64,000 nucleotides of DNA from Cupriavidus plantarum (GCF_905397285.1 NZ_CAJPUX010000002.1:248001-312000), one strand, 5' to 3'. Shown: positions 16,453-25,359, counted from the stretch's first letter. Numbers and translations are program-made. Notes: generated by a model from the letters alone, not told the origin.

Positions 16453-17910
16453 TTACATCTGCAGGCAGAGGTACTTGATCTCGAGGTATTCCTCGATGCC
16501 GTGACGCGATCCTTCGCGGCCGACACCCGACTGCTTGATGCCACCGAACGGCGCCACCTCGTTCGAGATCAGACCGGTGTTCAGGCCCACCATGCCGTAT
16601 TCAAGCGCTTCCGAGGTCTTCCAGGCGCGCGCGATGTCGCGTGTGTAAAGGTACGCGGCCAGGCCGAACTCGGTCGCGTTCGCAGCGGCGATCGCCTCCT
16701 TGTCTTCCTTGAAGCGGAACAGGGGCGCCACGGGCCCGAAGATCTCCTCGCGGGCCATGCGCATGTCGGCGGTGGCGTCGGCGATCACGGTGGGCGCATA
16801 GAACGTGCCGCCGAGCGCGTGCGCGCCGCCGCCCGTCATCACGCGCGCGCCCTTGGCCCTGGCGTCATCGACGAGGGACTTCACCTTGTCGACGGCCTTC
16901 GGCTCGATCAGCGGTCCGATCAGCACACCGTTCTCGAGACCGTTACCGACCGGCAGCTGGGCGGCGCGCGCGGCGAACTTCTCCGCGAACTTGTCGTAGA
17001 TGCCGTCCTGGATGTAGAAGCGGTTGGCGCAGACGCAGGTCTGGCCGCCGTTGCGATACTTCGCGGCGATGGCGCCCTCTACGGCCGCATCGACGTCCGC
17101 ATCGTCGAACACGATGAAGGGCGCATTGCCGCCAAGCTCGAGCGACAGGCGCTTGATGGTCGGCGCGCATTGCGCCATTAGCAGGCGGCCCACTTCGGTG
17201 GAACCCGTGAACGACAGCTTGCGCACGATCGGGCTGGACGTCAGCACGCCACCGATCGGCTTGGAGTGGCCCGTCAGGACCTGCACCACCCCCGCGGGGA
17301 TACCCGCGCGCGCGCCCAGCTCGGCCAGCGCGAACGCCGACAGCGGTGTCAGTTCGGACGGCTTGATGACGATCGCGCAGCCCGCAGCCAGCGCGGGGGC
17401 CACCTTGCGCGTGATCATCGCGGCAGGGAAATTCCACGGCGTGATGGCGGCGCACACGCCCACCGGCTGACGCAGCGTGACGAGACGCTTGTCCGCCGCG
17501 GGGGAGGCCAGCACCTCGCCATCGACGCGCTTGGCTTCCTCGGCGAACCACTCGATGAAGCTCGCGGCATAGGCGATCTCGCCTCGCGCTTCGGCCAGCG
17601 GCTTGCCCTGCTCGCGGGTCATCAGATACGCGAGGTCGTCCGTATTGGCGATCATGAGATCGAACCACCGGCGCAAAATGATCGCGCGCTCCTTGCCCGT
17701 CTTCGCGGCCCAGCTTTTTTGCGCAATCTCGGCCGAGGCGATGGCACGCTCGGTTTCGGCGGCGCCCAGATTGGGCACCTCCGCAATGATCTCGCCCGTG
17801 GCGGGATCGTTCACGGGCAGCGTCTCCCCGTTATCGGCACCGACCCATTGGCCGTCGATATAGGCAAGCTGTTTCAGGAGCGAAGCGTCTTTGAGTTCGA
17901 GCATGGGCAC
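16453..17910 (-). CDS. gabD: NAD(P)-dependent succinate-semialdehyde dehydrogenase
   Basis: 485 residues from a GTG (ATG two codons later at 17904). A full aldehyde dehydrogenase: ITPWNFPAAMITRK and SFTGSTEVGR for cofactor binding, general base Glu259 in LELGGNAPF, and catalytic Cys292 in GGQTCVCANRFY. The GabD-type CVCANR signature distinguishes it from betaine or benzaldehyde dehydrogenases. It completes GABA or 4-hydroxybutyrate breakdown to succinate. It is divergent from an IclR regulator across a repeat-rich spacer, likely its controller. Confidence 0.93.
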   Translation of the reverse strand: MPMLELKDASLLKQLAYIDGQWVGADNGETLPVNDPATGEIIAEVPNLGAAETERAIASAEIAQKSWAAKTGKERAIILRRWFDLMIANTDDLAYLMTREQGKPLAEARGEIAYAASFIEWFAEEAKRVDGEVLASPAADKRLVTLRQPVGVCAAITPWNFPAAMITRKVAPALAAGCAIVIKPSELTPLSAFALAELGARAGIPAGVVQVLTGHSKPIGGVLTSSPIVRKLSFTGSTEVGRLLMAQCAPTIKRLSLELGGNAPFIVFDDADVDAAVEGAIAAKYRNGGQTCVCANRFYIQDGIYDKFAEKFAARAAQLPVGNGLENGVLIGPLIEPKAVDKVKSLVDDARAKGARVMTGGGAHALGGTFYAPTVIADATADMRMAREEIFGPVAPLFRFKEDKEAIAAANATEFGLAAYLYTRDIARAWKTSEALEYGMVGLNTGLISNEVAPFGGIKQSGVGREGSRHGIEEYLEIKYLCLQM

Positions 17911-17931
17911 GGGAGATCCTTGGTTTGATAA

Positions 17932-18045
17932 AGCTTGGGACTTGTAAAAGCGTGGACTTGTAAAAGCTTGGGACTTGTACGAGCTTGGGACTTCTACAAG
18001 CTGGGACTTCTACAAGCTGGGACTTCTAAAGCTTGGACTTGTACA
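17932..18045. repeat. seven degenerate 15-17-bp tandem repeats
   Basis: Seven head-to-tail units with consensus AGCTTGGGACTTGTACA start at 17932, 17949, 17965, 17982, 17999, 18015 and 18030. They fill most of the spacer between the divergent gabD and IclR genes. Unit lengths vary by one or two bases, as in slippage-prone arrays. Confidence 0.9.
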
Positions 18046-18058
18046 ATTTCCTATTTTG

Positions 18059-18078
18059 TCGTTCAATAGATGGAACGA
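18059..18078. promoter_or_regulatory. probable IclR-type operator
   Basis: TCGTTC and GAACGA form a perfect inverted repeat around AATAGATG, right after the tandem array and about 100 bp before the IclR gene. Arm and spacer sizes resemble IclR-family operators, which would suit divergent control of gabD and the regulator. A second small repeat, GTCTA-TAACT-TAGAC, is at 18108-18122, and two copies of TGCCCAAGCTC at 18140-18161. Confidence 0.5.
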
Positions 18079-18174
18079 TATTCGGCAGGCAGAACGGCGT
18101 CCACGCAGTCTATAACTTAGACGGCAGGAAGCCAAGCCCTGCCCAAGCTCTGCCCAAGCTCTGCCAACCATCCC

Positions 18175-18984
18175 ATGCCCAAAACCGCCTACGCCACCAC
18201 GCAGCCGCCCCTGAAATCCACGGCCCCCGCGGTGGTAAGAGCCGTGCAGGTCCTGGACGCGCTGGCCGCCGCGCCGGCGCCCGTGTCACTAGCCGACCTG
18301 GCGCGCGCCACGGGCGCCCCCAAGAGTTCGCTCCACGGCCTCTGCGAAACGCTGGTCCATCTGCGGCTGGCCAAGCGCCTGCCGGACGGCACGATGGCGC
18401 TCGGCCCCCATGTCATGGGCTGGGCCAACGCCTTCCTGTCGCAGACCCAGATCACCGAGGAGTTCCGAACCCTCTGGGAGGCCACGGAGGCGTTCGACGA
18501 CGCCACCGTGACGCTGTCGATGCTGGATGACACCGAGGTGGTGTACCTGGCCTGCCGCAACGGCAACCGCCCGCTAGGCGTCACGTTCCGCATCGGCATG
18601 CGCCTGCCCGCGCCCTACACGGCCACAGGCAAGGCGATCCTCAGTACGCTGCCGCCCGAGCTCGTGCGATCGCTGCTGGTGGACCGGTGGCCCGACCCGC
18701 TGACGCGGGCGAGCGTGGCGAGCCCGGATGCGCTGGCGATCGAACTCGATACGGTGCGGGCGCTGGGCTATTCGACCGACAATGGTCAGATGCGGGAAGG
18801 CATGACGTGCTTTGGCGCGCCGGTATTCGACGCCACCGGGCACCAGGCGGTAGGCGCCATCGCCGTGAGCTACCTGACGAACGAGATCGACGCACCCACG
18901 GCGGCGCGGGTGGGTCCCCGGGTTCGCGATCTGGCGGACAAGCTCTCCGCGCGGCTTGGACACCGCAAATTGCTCAAATTTTAG
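18175..18984 (+). CDS. IclR family transcriptional regulator
   Basis: 269 residues. An N-terminal winged helix (VVRAVQVLDALAAAPAPVSLADLARATGAPKSSLHGLCETL) is followed by the IclR effector domain with VTFRIGMRLPAPYTATGKAILS and the late GAIAVSYL segment. It is expected to be a ligand-responsive repressor or activator. Divergent placement from gabD and the Fe-alcohol dehydrogenase suggests it controls them, perhaps sensing a C4 semialdehyde or hydroxyacid (inference). Only a weak ribosome-binding site precedes the ATG. Confidence 0.92.
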   Translation: MPKTAYATTQPPLKSTAPAVVRAVQVLDALAAAPAPVSLADLARATGAPKSSLHGLCETLVHLRLAKRLPDGTMALGPHVMGWANAFLSQTQITEEFRTLWEATEAFDDATVTLSMLDDTEVVYLACRNGNRPLGVTFRIGMRLPAPYTATGKAILSTLPPELVRSLLVDRWPDPLTRASVASPDALAIELDTVRALGYSTDNGQMREGMTCFGAPVFDATGHQAVGAIAVSYLTNEIDAPTAARVGPRVRDLADKLSARLGHRKLLKF

Positions 18985-19037
18985 GCAACCCAGTGCGGTA
19001 GCGCACATATGGGCGTTCGGCGGGATGAAAGCTCAGG

Positions 19038-19060
19038 ATATCCACAGAACCTGTGGATAT
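19038..19060. repeat. inverted repeat resembling paired DnaA boxes
   Basis: ATATCCACAG and CTGTGGATAT are perfect 10-bp arms separated by AAC. Each holds a 9-mer one base from the DnaA box TTATCCACA. It could also fold as the IclR gene's terminator, though no T-run follows. Related 9-mers recur at 23539-23559 and about 23611-23622. Confidence 0.55.
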
Positions 19061-19144
19061 CTGTGGACGGGTTCCCGAGGGTGTCCGAAACAGATCGAAT
19101 GTGGGAAAGTGCACGCTTTGGGCCCCCGTAGTGTGACTTACGCC

Positions 19145-19762
19145 ATGCTAGCTACGCGACTCCGCAGGTCCCCCCGGCCGCTGGCCCGCGCCGTGCCCGT
19201 GTCTCCCGCCCCCCTGGGCGCCGCCTTGATCGCTGTACTCGCCCTCGGCGGGTGTCTGCCGCAGTACCGCGTACCCACTGGCGTCCCGAGCGCGACCGTG
19301 CGGTTGCTGACCACCACGGACGACAACACCGTCTTCACGATCGCGGACCCCGCCGGGTGCCCGACGCCCGCGCGGCCCCGTGTGTTGGCGGGCACCGGCA
19401 AGCAGCTCGCCGCGATGGGCAGGGAGCCCAGCCTCGGCATGGCTGGCGCCTCGCCCGAGCCGCCCTCGCGGACGCGCGAGCGGAAGGTGGAGGCGGGTCA
19501 TCGCGTCTATATCGCGGTGTCGTCTTCGGCGGCGCCGCCGGCGCCCGAGATGCGTTGCGCGGCGGGCGTGTCGTTCGTGCCGGAGCCCGGCGGTCAATAC
19601 GAAATCAGATTTGTCCGCGACGATGCGGCGAGTGTCTGCTCGGCACGCGTGCTGCGTGTCGAGGCAAAGCCGGAGGGCGGCGCGGCGCTATTTCAGGAAT
19701 CGACCCAGGAAGGATTTCGGGCGCTGCGTCGCGAATATATTTGCGAGCGGCTGGGCCAATGA
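19145..19762 (+). CDS. putative lipoprotein
   Basis: 205 residues from ATG 19145. The N-terminus has basic residues, a hydrophobic stretch and the lipobox LALGGC with Cys37, so it is probably lipidated and attached to a membrane. I do not recognise the mature part; two Cys pairs (PAGCP, MRCAA, SVCSA, YICER) may form disulfides in the periplasm. No strong ribosome-binding site precedes the ATG, and an in-frame extension runs back to 18956, so the start is uncertain. The stop lies inside the first unit of a 14-bp tandem repeat. Confidence 0.65.
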   Translation: MLATRLRRSPRPLARAVPVSPAPLGAALIAVLALGGCLPQYRVPTGVPSATVRLLTTTDDNTVFTIADPAGCPTPARPRVLAGTGKQLAAMGREPSLGMAGASPEPPSRTRERKVEAGHRVYIAVSSSAAPPAPEMRCAAGVSFVPEPGGQYEIRFVRDDAASVCSARVLRVEAKPEGGAALFQESTQEGFRALRREYICERLGQ

Positions 19763-19823
19763 CAGTAGGCCAATGACAGTGGGCCGATGACAGTAGGCCG
19801 ATGACAGTAGGCCAATGACACGT
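19754..19823. repeat. five 14-bp tandem repeats over the lipoprotein stop codon
   Basis: GGCCAATGACAGTA and close variants repeat five times at exact 14-bp spacing (starts 19754, 19768, 19782, 19796, 19810; the last unit is diverged at its end). The TGA at 19760-19762 that ends the lipoprotein gene is in the first unit. Confidence 0.92.
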
Positions 19824-19903
19824 GGGTGCGCACCACGATGGCTGAATCGCGCGACGACCAGCGCGGTACGCACACACGTTTGATACGAAAGTTCTTATTG
19901 TTC

Positions 19904-20224
19904 TCAGGCTGCCTGTTCAATCAGGAAACGCTCGGGACGCTTGCCCAGCCATGCCGGCGCGCGGCCGCGGCCCGACCAGGTCTTGCCGGTTTTCGGGTCC
20001 TGATATTTCGGCGGCAGCGAGGACGTCTTGCGCGCGGCACCAGTGCCGCTGCCCGCCGGGCGTCCGCGGCGGCGCTTGGGCGCAATATCCTCGACGGTCA
20101 AGTCGTAATCGGCCATCAATTGGCGAATCTGATCGATCACGCCCGCGACTTCATTGGCGCGAACTTCGCTGAGCTTGGCTTCCAGTGCTTCTTTTTCGGC
20201 CAGTAGTTGCTTGTAGGTCGGCAT
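19904..20224 (-). CDS. H-NS family nucleoid-associated protein
   Basis: 106 residues. The N-terminal coiled coil (YKQLLAEKEALEAKLSEVR..VIDQIRQLMADY) would oligomerise. A Lys/Arg-rich linker follows, with the C-terminal DNA-binding domain PPKYQDPKTGKTWSGRGRAPAWLG, carrying the family's hook motif GRGRAPAWL in place of the enterobacterial QGR. It should silence AT-rich DNA. The upstream spacer is markedly AT-rich for this window, as often seen for self-regulated hns genes. Confidence 0.93.
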   Translation of the reverse strand: MPTYKQLLAEKEALEAKLSEVRANEVAGVIDQIRQLMADYDLTVEDIAPKRRRGRPAGSGTGAARKTSSLPPKYQDPKTGKTWSGRGRAPAWLGKRPERFLIEQAA

Positions 20225-20650
20225 TTAGGATCCCCGTTCAGTGTTGGACTGCATGGTACAAGAAATCATCGCATGCCAGCAGAATTAATCTTACAAAATA
20301 ATACTGGGATTGCACGATTTAAACGCATTGTGGTGCCGTGTCGTTGACGTATTGGATGGCATCGCAACGGCAATCGCAATTTCCGTAGTTTGTAACCGGA
20401 TTTTTAACGATTACGTCTCGCGCGCGTGACAAAGCCGATGCCCAAGATTGGCGCAACGCCAGCCGCCGCAACGCCAGCCGCCGCAACGCCAGCCGAATTC
20501 TTTGAATCTGTTACCCACTTGTTACCGGCCAGCGCGAACGATGCGCTAAAGTCGCATGATTGTCATCGCTGTTATTTTTGGCATGTTGCAGTCATAAAAA
20601 AAAGAGCCGGCGTTACGCCGGCCCTTTTTACTGTGCTTTCTGCCGCCCCA
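20225..20650. other. AT-rich spacer upstream of hns, with a tandem repeat
   Basis: No gene is supported here. On the minus strand TATTAT at 20298-20303 could be the -10 of the hns promoter. Two full and one partial copies of GCAACGCCAGCCGCC occur at 20453-20495. The stem-loop at 20606-20622 is annotated separately. Confidence 0.5.
20606..20622 (-). terminator. intrinsic terminator of the purine permease gene
   Basis: GCCGGCG and CGCCGGC pair around TTA. On the minus strand it is followed by CTCTTTTTTTT, an ideal U-tract; on the plus strand CCTTTTTA follows, so it may work in both directions. Confidence 0.88.
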
Positions 20651-22048
20651 TCAAATCGCCCAGCCTCCGGCATAGAAGGCCGCGAGTGCAATCGCGATGG
20701 CAACGGTGCCAGCATTGAGCTTTTTCCATTCCCCCGAGACGATGCGGCCGATCACCAGCGTGCAAAAGCCCAGCATGATGCCGGTGACGATATTGCAGGT
20801 GAGAACGATGAATACGGCACACACCAGTCCGGACATGGCATCTACGAGGTCATCCATATGCAGGCGGCTGACGCTCGACAGCATCAGCAATCCCACGTAC
20901 ATCAATGCGGGCGCCGTGGCATAGGAAGGGACCAGTGCGGCCAGCGGCGAGAAGAACATCACCGCGAGGAACAGCGCTCCGACCGTGACGGCCGCCAGCC
21001 CCGTGCGCGCGCCGGCTGCCACGCCCACGGTCGATTCGATATAGGCCGCGGCGGGCGCGCCGCCAAACATCGCCGAGAAGATCGAGCTCACGGAGTCCGC
21101 GGTCAGCGCCCGGCCGCCGTTATGGATGCGTCCGCTCGCGTCCAGCTGCCCGGCCTGGCCGGCGACCGCGCGGATCGTGCCCGTCGCATCGAACACGGCC
21201 GTCATCACGAGCGCGAGCACGCTGGGCAGCACGGCCGCCGAGAGCGCGCCGCGCACGTCCATGGCACCGATGAGCGAGGCGTGACCCGGCGACGACAGAG
21301 ACGGCAGCGCGAACACCCCCGTGAATTTCACGGCGGGGTCGAACGCGAGGCCGAGCGCCGAGATCGCGACGATCACGATCAGGATGCCTCCCGGCACCCG
21401 CCGGCGCTCGAGCCCGAAGATCGCGGCCAGACCGAGCACGGACATCAGCACGGGAAACGCCGTGATATGGCCGAGCGTGACGGGCAGCCCAGCCCCGGGG
21501 TTGCGGACGACGAGGCCAACCTCGTTCGAGGCGATCAGCAGCAGGAACAGCCCGATGCCGATGCCCGCCCCATGCGCGACGCCCGCGGGCAGGTTGCGCA
21601 GGATCCAGGCGCGCACGCCCGTGACGGAGATCGCGGTGAAGACCACGCCCATCAGGAACACGGCGCCGAGCGCGACCGATGGCGACAGATGCTGACCCAG
21701 CACGAGCCCGAACGCCATAAATGCGGTCAGCGAGATCGCGCAGCCGATGGCGATGGGCAAGCGCGCCCACAGGCCCATCAGCAGCGAGCCGAATGCCGTC
21801 GTCAGGCACACCGCGACGAAGACGGCGCTGGTGTCGAAGCCGGCCTTGCCGAGCATGCCGGGCACCACGAAGACGGCATACACCATGGCCATGAACGTGG
21901 TGGTACCGGCCACGACCTCGCGCCGCGCGGTGCTGCCGCGGGCGGAAATCTGGAAGTACTGGTCGATGCGATGGGGAGGGCGCGCGCGCGCGTCGTCGCT
22001 GTCCGCCGCCGGCGGCATGAGCGGTCGGTCGTAGGGCTGGTCGATCAT
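20651..22048 (-). CDS. NCS2 purine permease, AzgA type
   Basis: 465 residues with about 12-14 membrane helices. [24 protein letters not shown] at the start of the first helices, [15 protein letters not shown], and [34 protein letters not shown] are typical of the AzgA branch (adenine, guanine or hypoxanthine uptake by proton symport). Substrate choice cannot be read from sequence. ATG 22048 (MIDQPYD) follows AAGGAGG by 11 nt. A purine-degradation operon is not seen nearby. An intrinsic terminator lies just downstream. Confidence 0.88.
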   Translation of the reverse strand: MIDQPYDRPLMPPAADSDDARARPPHRIDQYFQISARGSTARREVVAGTTTFMAMVYAVFVVPGMLGKAGFDTSAVFVAVCLTTAFGSLLMGLWARLPIAIGCAISLTAFMAFGLVLGQHLSPSVALGAVFLMGVVFTAISVTGVRAWILRNLPAGVAHGAGIGIGLFLLLIASNEVGLVVRNPGAGLPVTLGHITAFPVLMSVLGLAAIFGLERRRVPGGILIVIVAISALGLAFDPAVKFTGVFALPSLSSPGHASLIGAMDVRGALSAAVLPSVLALVMTAVFDATGTIRAVAGQAGQLDASGRIHNGGRALTADSVSSIFSAMFGGAPAAAYIESTVGVAAGARTGLAAVTVGALFLAVMFFSPLAALVPSYATAPALMYVGLLMLSSVSRLHMDDLVDAMSGLVCAVFIVLTCNIVTGIMLGFCTLVIGRIVSGEWKKLNAGTVAIAIALAAFYAGGWAI

Positions 22049-22499
22049 GATGATGTCTGCCTCCTTGCAGGGCCGCGCGCGGCTGCGTATGGCCGGCGTC
22101 GGTGCTGTCTCACTCGGTTCTCGGTGCAAGGACGATGCGCCCGGCGCATCGGGCAAAGGTGTGGGCGTCTCTGTCCTCGGCGGTGGCCGGCGCTTGCGCC
22201 GGCTTGCCGGTCGCATCCTCTTGCGGGCGTGATCCGGCGAGGCTCAAGGCTAGTCAAGGCGGGGTGGGGCGGCATCATCGCGCGGACATGCGCGGTATCT
22301 CGCAACGGGAATATCGACGGATCCGCCCGCCTCGCGCCAACTCAGGGATTTCCCTCGATGCGGCCGCCGGGTGGCGTCCACGCAGCATGGCGGCCCCTCC
22401 CGACGCGGGGCCGCCTAAATATTCGGCGCGGGCCGCCGTTAGACGCATCGCAGTCCTTGTACACATATCAACCAAACAGCCAGGCGAGCGGAGCACAGC
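22049..22499. other. divergent spacer between the purine permease and cheV
   Basis: No gene is supported in these 451 bp. It contains a perfect GC-rich palindrome, GCCGGCGC-TT-GCGCCGGC, at 22186-22203, whose role is unknown, and the FliA-type promoter annotated at 22416-22442. Confidence 0.5.
22416..22442 (+). promoter_or_regulatory. sigma-28 (FliA) type promoter for cheV
   Basis: TAAATATT, an 11-bp spacer and GCCGTTAG match the flagellar sigma28 consensus TAAAGTTT-N11-GCCGATAA at 12 of 16 positions, with TAAA and GCCG intact. The start near 22449 lies about 50 nt before the cheV ATG, as expected for a chemotaxis gene. Confidence 0.65.
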
Positions 22500-23462
22500 A
22501 TGACCAGCGCGATGAGGGAAATCGACGAGCGCACCAACCTAACCAACAACAACCAGTTCGAGTTGTTGCTGTTCCGACTCGGCGATGCGGAGACCAGCGG
22601 ACAGTCGGAACTGTTCGGCATCAACGTCTTCAAGGTGCGCGAAATTCTGGTCATGCCCAGCGTGACCACGGTCGTGGGCGCGGAGCCCGCGATCCTCGGC
22701 ATGGCCGATATCCGCGGCCAGGTCATTCCGGTTATCGACCTGCCGCGGCTCTTGTCGTGCAAGCCGGTCACCGGTCTCAACATCATGCTCGTGACCGAGT
22801 ACGCACGCTCGACGCAGGGCTTCGCGGTGGAAGCGGTCGAAGAGATCGTGCGCCTCGACTGGAGCCAGGTGGTCTCGGCGGAGACGAGCGTCAAGGGCGG
22901 GCTCGTCACGAGCATCGCCAAGCTCGATGTGGGCGGCGACAATCCGCGCCTCGTGCAGGTGCTCGACGTGGAGCAGATCCTGCGCGACGTGCTGCCGACG
23001 CGTCAGCCCGACGTGGACCCGGCCACGGTCGGTCCGCAACTGACGCTGCGTCCCGGCACCAAGGTGCTGGCGGCGGACGACTCGGCGCTCGCGCGCGGGC
23101 TCATCGAGAACGGCCTCAAGGCGATGGGCGTCGACGTGGTGATGACCAAGACGGGTCAGGAAGCGTGGGACCTACTCGGCAGCATCGCCGAGGGTGCCGC
23201 GGGCCGTGGCAAGACCGTGCGCGACGAGATCGCGCTCGTGCTCACGGACCTCGAGATGCCGGAGATGGACGGCTTTACGCTGACGCGCAAGATCAAGGCG
23301 GACGCGCGGCTCAAGTCTCTGCCGGTGGTCATCCATTCGTCGCTGTCGGGCGAGGCAAGCGAAGAGCACGTGCGCAAGGTCGGTGCCGATGCGTATGTGT
23401 CAAAGTTTCTTGCAAAAGATCTTGCCGACACCATCCGTGGTGTGCTTGCACGCCATCCTTGA
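22500..23462 (+). CDS. cheV: chemotaxis coupling protein CheV (CheW-receiver fusion)
   Basis: 320 residues. Residues about 15-165 form a CheW-like coupling domain (FELLLFRLG..ELFGINVFKVREIL..ILGMADIRGQVIPVIDLPRLL). Residues about 185-318 are a receiver with acidic pair AADDS, phosphoacceptor Asp in LVLTDLEMPEMDGF, and YVSKF. CheV couples chemoreceptors to CheA, and its phosphorylation aids adaptation. No other chemotaxis gene is in the window, so it is an orphan here, but the FliA-type promoter ties it to flagellar expression. Confidence 0.94.
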   Translation: MTSAMREIDERTNLTNNNQFELLLFRLGDAETSGQSELFGINVFKVREILVMPSVTTVVGAEPAILGMADIRGQVIPVIDLPRLLSCKPVTGLNIMLVTEYARSTQGFAVEAVEEIVRLDWSQVVSAETSVKGGLVTSIAKLDVGGDNPRLVQVLDVEQILRDVLPTRQPDVDPATVGPQLTLRPGTKVLAADDSALARGLIENGLKAMGVDVVMTKTGQEAWDLLGSIAEGAAGRGKTVRDEIALVLTDLEMPEMDGFTLTRKIKADARLKSLPVVIHSSLSGEASEEHVRKVGADAYVSKFLAKDLADTIRGVLARHP

Positions 23463-23486
23463 GAAAGATTGCCCAGAAATTAGGCA

Positions 23487-23510
23487 CGCCAGCTCTTTCC
23501 AGAGCTGGCG
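23487..23510 (+). terminator. stem-loop downstream of cheV
   Basis: CGCCAGCTCT and AGAGCTGGCG pair perfectly over 10 bp around TTCC, 24 bp after the cheV stop and before the convergent peroxiredoxin gene. There is no T-run, so it may be Rho-assisted. Another repeat, TATCCAC-N7-GTGGATA, is at 23539-23559. Confidence 0.5.
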
Positions 23511-23563
23511 CGGCTTGCAGGGAAGTCAATAGGCAGGATATCCACCAACTCTGTGGATAGAAT

Positions 23564-24217
23564 TCAACGGGGCTGTGCGACGGTGCGCAGGTACGGCTTG
23601 AGCGTCTTGAAGCCCTGTGGATATTTTTTCTTCGCGTCGTCGTCGGACACGGAAGTCGGGATGATCACGTCATCGCCCGGCTTCCAGTTGACGGGCGTGG
23701 CGACGGTGTGCTTGGCGTTGAGTTGTAGCGAGTCGAGCAGTCGCAATACCTCATCGAAGTTACGCCCCGCGCTCATCGGATAGACGAGCATCGCCTTGAC
23801 CTTCTTGTCGGGTCCGATCATGAACACCGAGCGGATGGTCGCGTTGTCCACCGCGGTACGCGGACCGCCGCCGGCCTCCGGATGGATCATGTCGTAGAGC
23901 TTCGCGATATGCAGGTCCGCATCGCCGATCATCGGATAGTTGACCTTGGCGCCCTGCGTCTCTTCGATGTCCTTGACCCACCGGTTGTGATCGTCGACCG
24001 GATCGATCGACAGGCCGATGATCTTCGTGTTGCGCTTGTCGAACTCGGGCTTGAGCCGGGCCATGTACCCGAGCTCCGTCGTGCAGACCGGCGTGAAATC
24101 CTTGGGATGCGAAAACAGGATGGCCCATCCATCGCCAATCCACTCATGGAACTGGATCTTGCCTTCGGTTGTATCCGCCGTGAAATCCGGTGCCGTCTCG
24201 CCTAATCGGATTGCCAT
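23564..24217 (-). CDS. 1-Cys peroxiredoxin (Prx6 type)
   Basis: 217 residues, the length of the Prx6 class with its extended C-terminal arm. The peroxidatic site is PVCTTE with Cys45, in FSHPKDFTPVCTTELG; it is the only Cys in the protein, so no resolving Cys exists and an outside thiol must regenerate it. It should reduce hydrogen peroxide and organic or lipid hydroperoxides in the cytoplasm. ATG 24217 has AAGGAGACTCACC upstream. It is transcribed toward cheV and away from nothing related; probably monocistronic. Confidence 0.94.
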   Translation of the reverse strand: MAIRLGETAPDFTADTTEGKIQFHEWIGDGWAILFSHPKDFTPVCTTELGYMARLKPEFDKRNTKIIGLSIDPVDDHNRWVKDIEETQGAKVNYPMIGDADLHIAKLYDMIHPEAGGGPRTAVDNATIRSVFMIGPDKKVKAMLVYPMSAGRNFDEVLRLLDSLQLNAKHTVATPVNWKPGDDVIIPTSVSDDDAKKKYPQGFKTLKPYLRTVAQPR

Positions 24218-24301
24218 GGTGAGTCTCCTTGTCAGTTGTGGATGGCGCCGCATGCAGCGGATCGCCATCCAGTATAGGAACTGACAGGGAAAAAGTTACC
24301 G

Positions 24302-25267
24302 TCAGGCCGGCTTCCACACTGGCGACTGCGCGACCGTCACCTTGCGCGGCAGGATCGACTGGGCGGCAAAGGCATCGGCGATCCGCTGCTGTTCCGTGAG
24401 CGACGCCGCGTCCACCGTCTGTACCTGATAGGTCCGGCGCGCGTTGGCCGCCTCGACCGTCGCCGCATCGAGTCCGAGCAACGGCGCATTCCACGCGGCG
24501 GCTGGACCGGGATTCTGCTTGATCCAGGTGCCTGCACTGCGCAGTTCGTCGTACACCCTGGCGAGCACGTCGGGGCGGCGCCTGGCATATGGCGTCGCCG
24601 CCAGATAAAAGCGTCGGTAGCTGGCGAGGCCCGTGCCGTCGCGCAGCACGCGCGCGTTGGCCTGCCGCTGCACTGCGGCAAGGAACGGATCCCAGATGAC
24701 CCATGCGGCCACCGCGCCGCGCTCGAATGCCGCGCGTGCGTCGGCGGGCGTCAGATACGCGGGCTCGATGTCGCGCAGCGTGAGCTTGGCTTCCGCCAGC
24801 GCCTCGAGCAGCAGGTAATGCGCACCCGCGCCCTTGGCGAAGGCCACGCGCTGTCCCTTGAGCTGAGCGATCGACTGGATCGGCGAGTCCTGCTTCACGA
24901 CCACGGCCTGCGCCGTTGGCGACGGCGTCTCGATCGCGTAGTACGTAAGATTCGCGCCGGCCGCGAGCGCGAACGGCGGCACCGCATCGGCCACGTCCGC
25001 GGTGAGGTCGAGGTTGCCGACGTTCAGCGATTCGAGCAGCGGCAGGCCCGAGGTGAACTCGTGCCACTGCACGCGGACGTTCAGCGGGGCGAGCGCTTTT
25101 TCGAGCGTCTCGCGCGACTTCAGCCAGATCATCAGCGTCGAGGATTTCTGATAGCCGATGCGCAGCGTCTCGGCTTCTCCCGCAGCGAACGATCGGTTCG
25201 CAACCGTTAGCGTGGGCAGGGCGAGACCGGCCGCGAGCAGCGCGCGGCGATGGGCGTTGATGGTCAT
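24302..25267 (-). CDS. aliphatic-sulfonate-type ABC substrate-binding protein
   Basis: 321 residues. An N-terminal export signal (HRRALLAAGLALPTL..SFAAG) precedes a two-lobed binding protein of the SsuA/NitT-TauT class: LRIGYQKSSTLMIWLKSRETLEKAL, WHEFTSGLPLLESLNVGNLDLT, VAFAKGAGAHYLLLEAL, AAFERGAVAAWVIWDPFLAA. It should capture a sulfonate or similar small anion in the periplasm. ATG 25267 is chosen for the signal peptide; the upstream frame has no good start. It is divergent from the TauD-like gene and lies apart from an ABC ATPase and permease, which come with a different binding protein. Confidence 0.9.
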   Translation of the reverse strand: MTINAHRRALLAAGLALPTLTVANRSFAAGEAETLRIGYQKSSTLMIWLKSRETLEKALAPLNVRVQWHEFTSGLPLLESLNVGNLDLTADVADAVPPFALAAGANLTYYAIETPSPTAQAVVVKQDSPIQSIAQLKGQRVAFAKGAGAHYLLLEALAEAKLTLRDIEPAYLTPADARAAFERGAVAAWVIWDPFLAAVQRQANARVLRDGTGLASYRRFYLAATPYARRRPDVLARVYDELRSAGTWIKQNPGPAAAWNAPLLGLDAATVEAANARRTYQVQTVDAASLTEQQRIADAFAAQSILPRKVTVAQSPVWKPA

Positions 25268-25359
25268 GGTGGCAGGGGAGGATCCAAAGGGAAGGGGTTC
25301 CAGGACAGCGCACAGGCTAGGGTTTCGCGCCAACGCGCGGAACGAAGGAAACCGCATTT

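Noticed and set aside
20426..23560. A 1044-codon open frame on the plus strand
   Set aside because: It runs antisense through the purine permease and out of frame through cheV, both clear families. Its translation is low-complexity His/Arg/Ala sequence, typical of antisense frames in GC-rich DNA.
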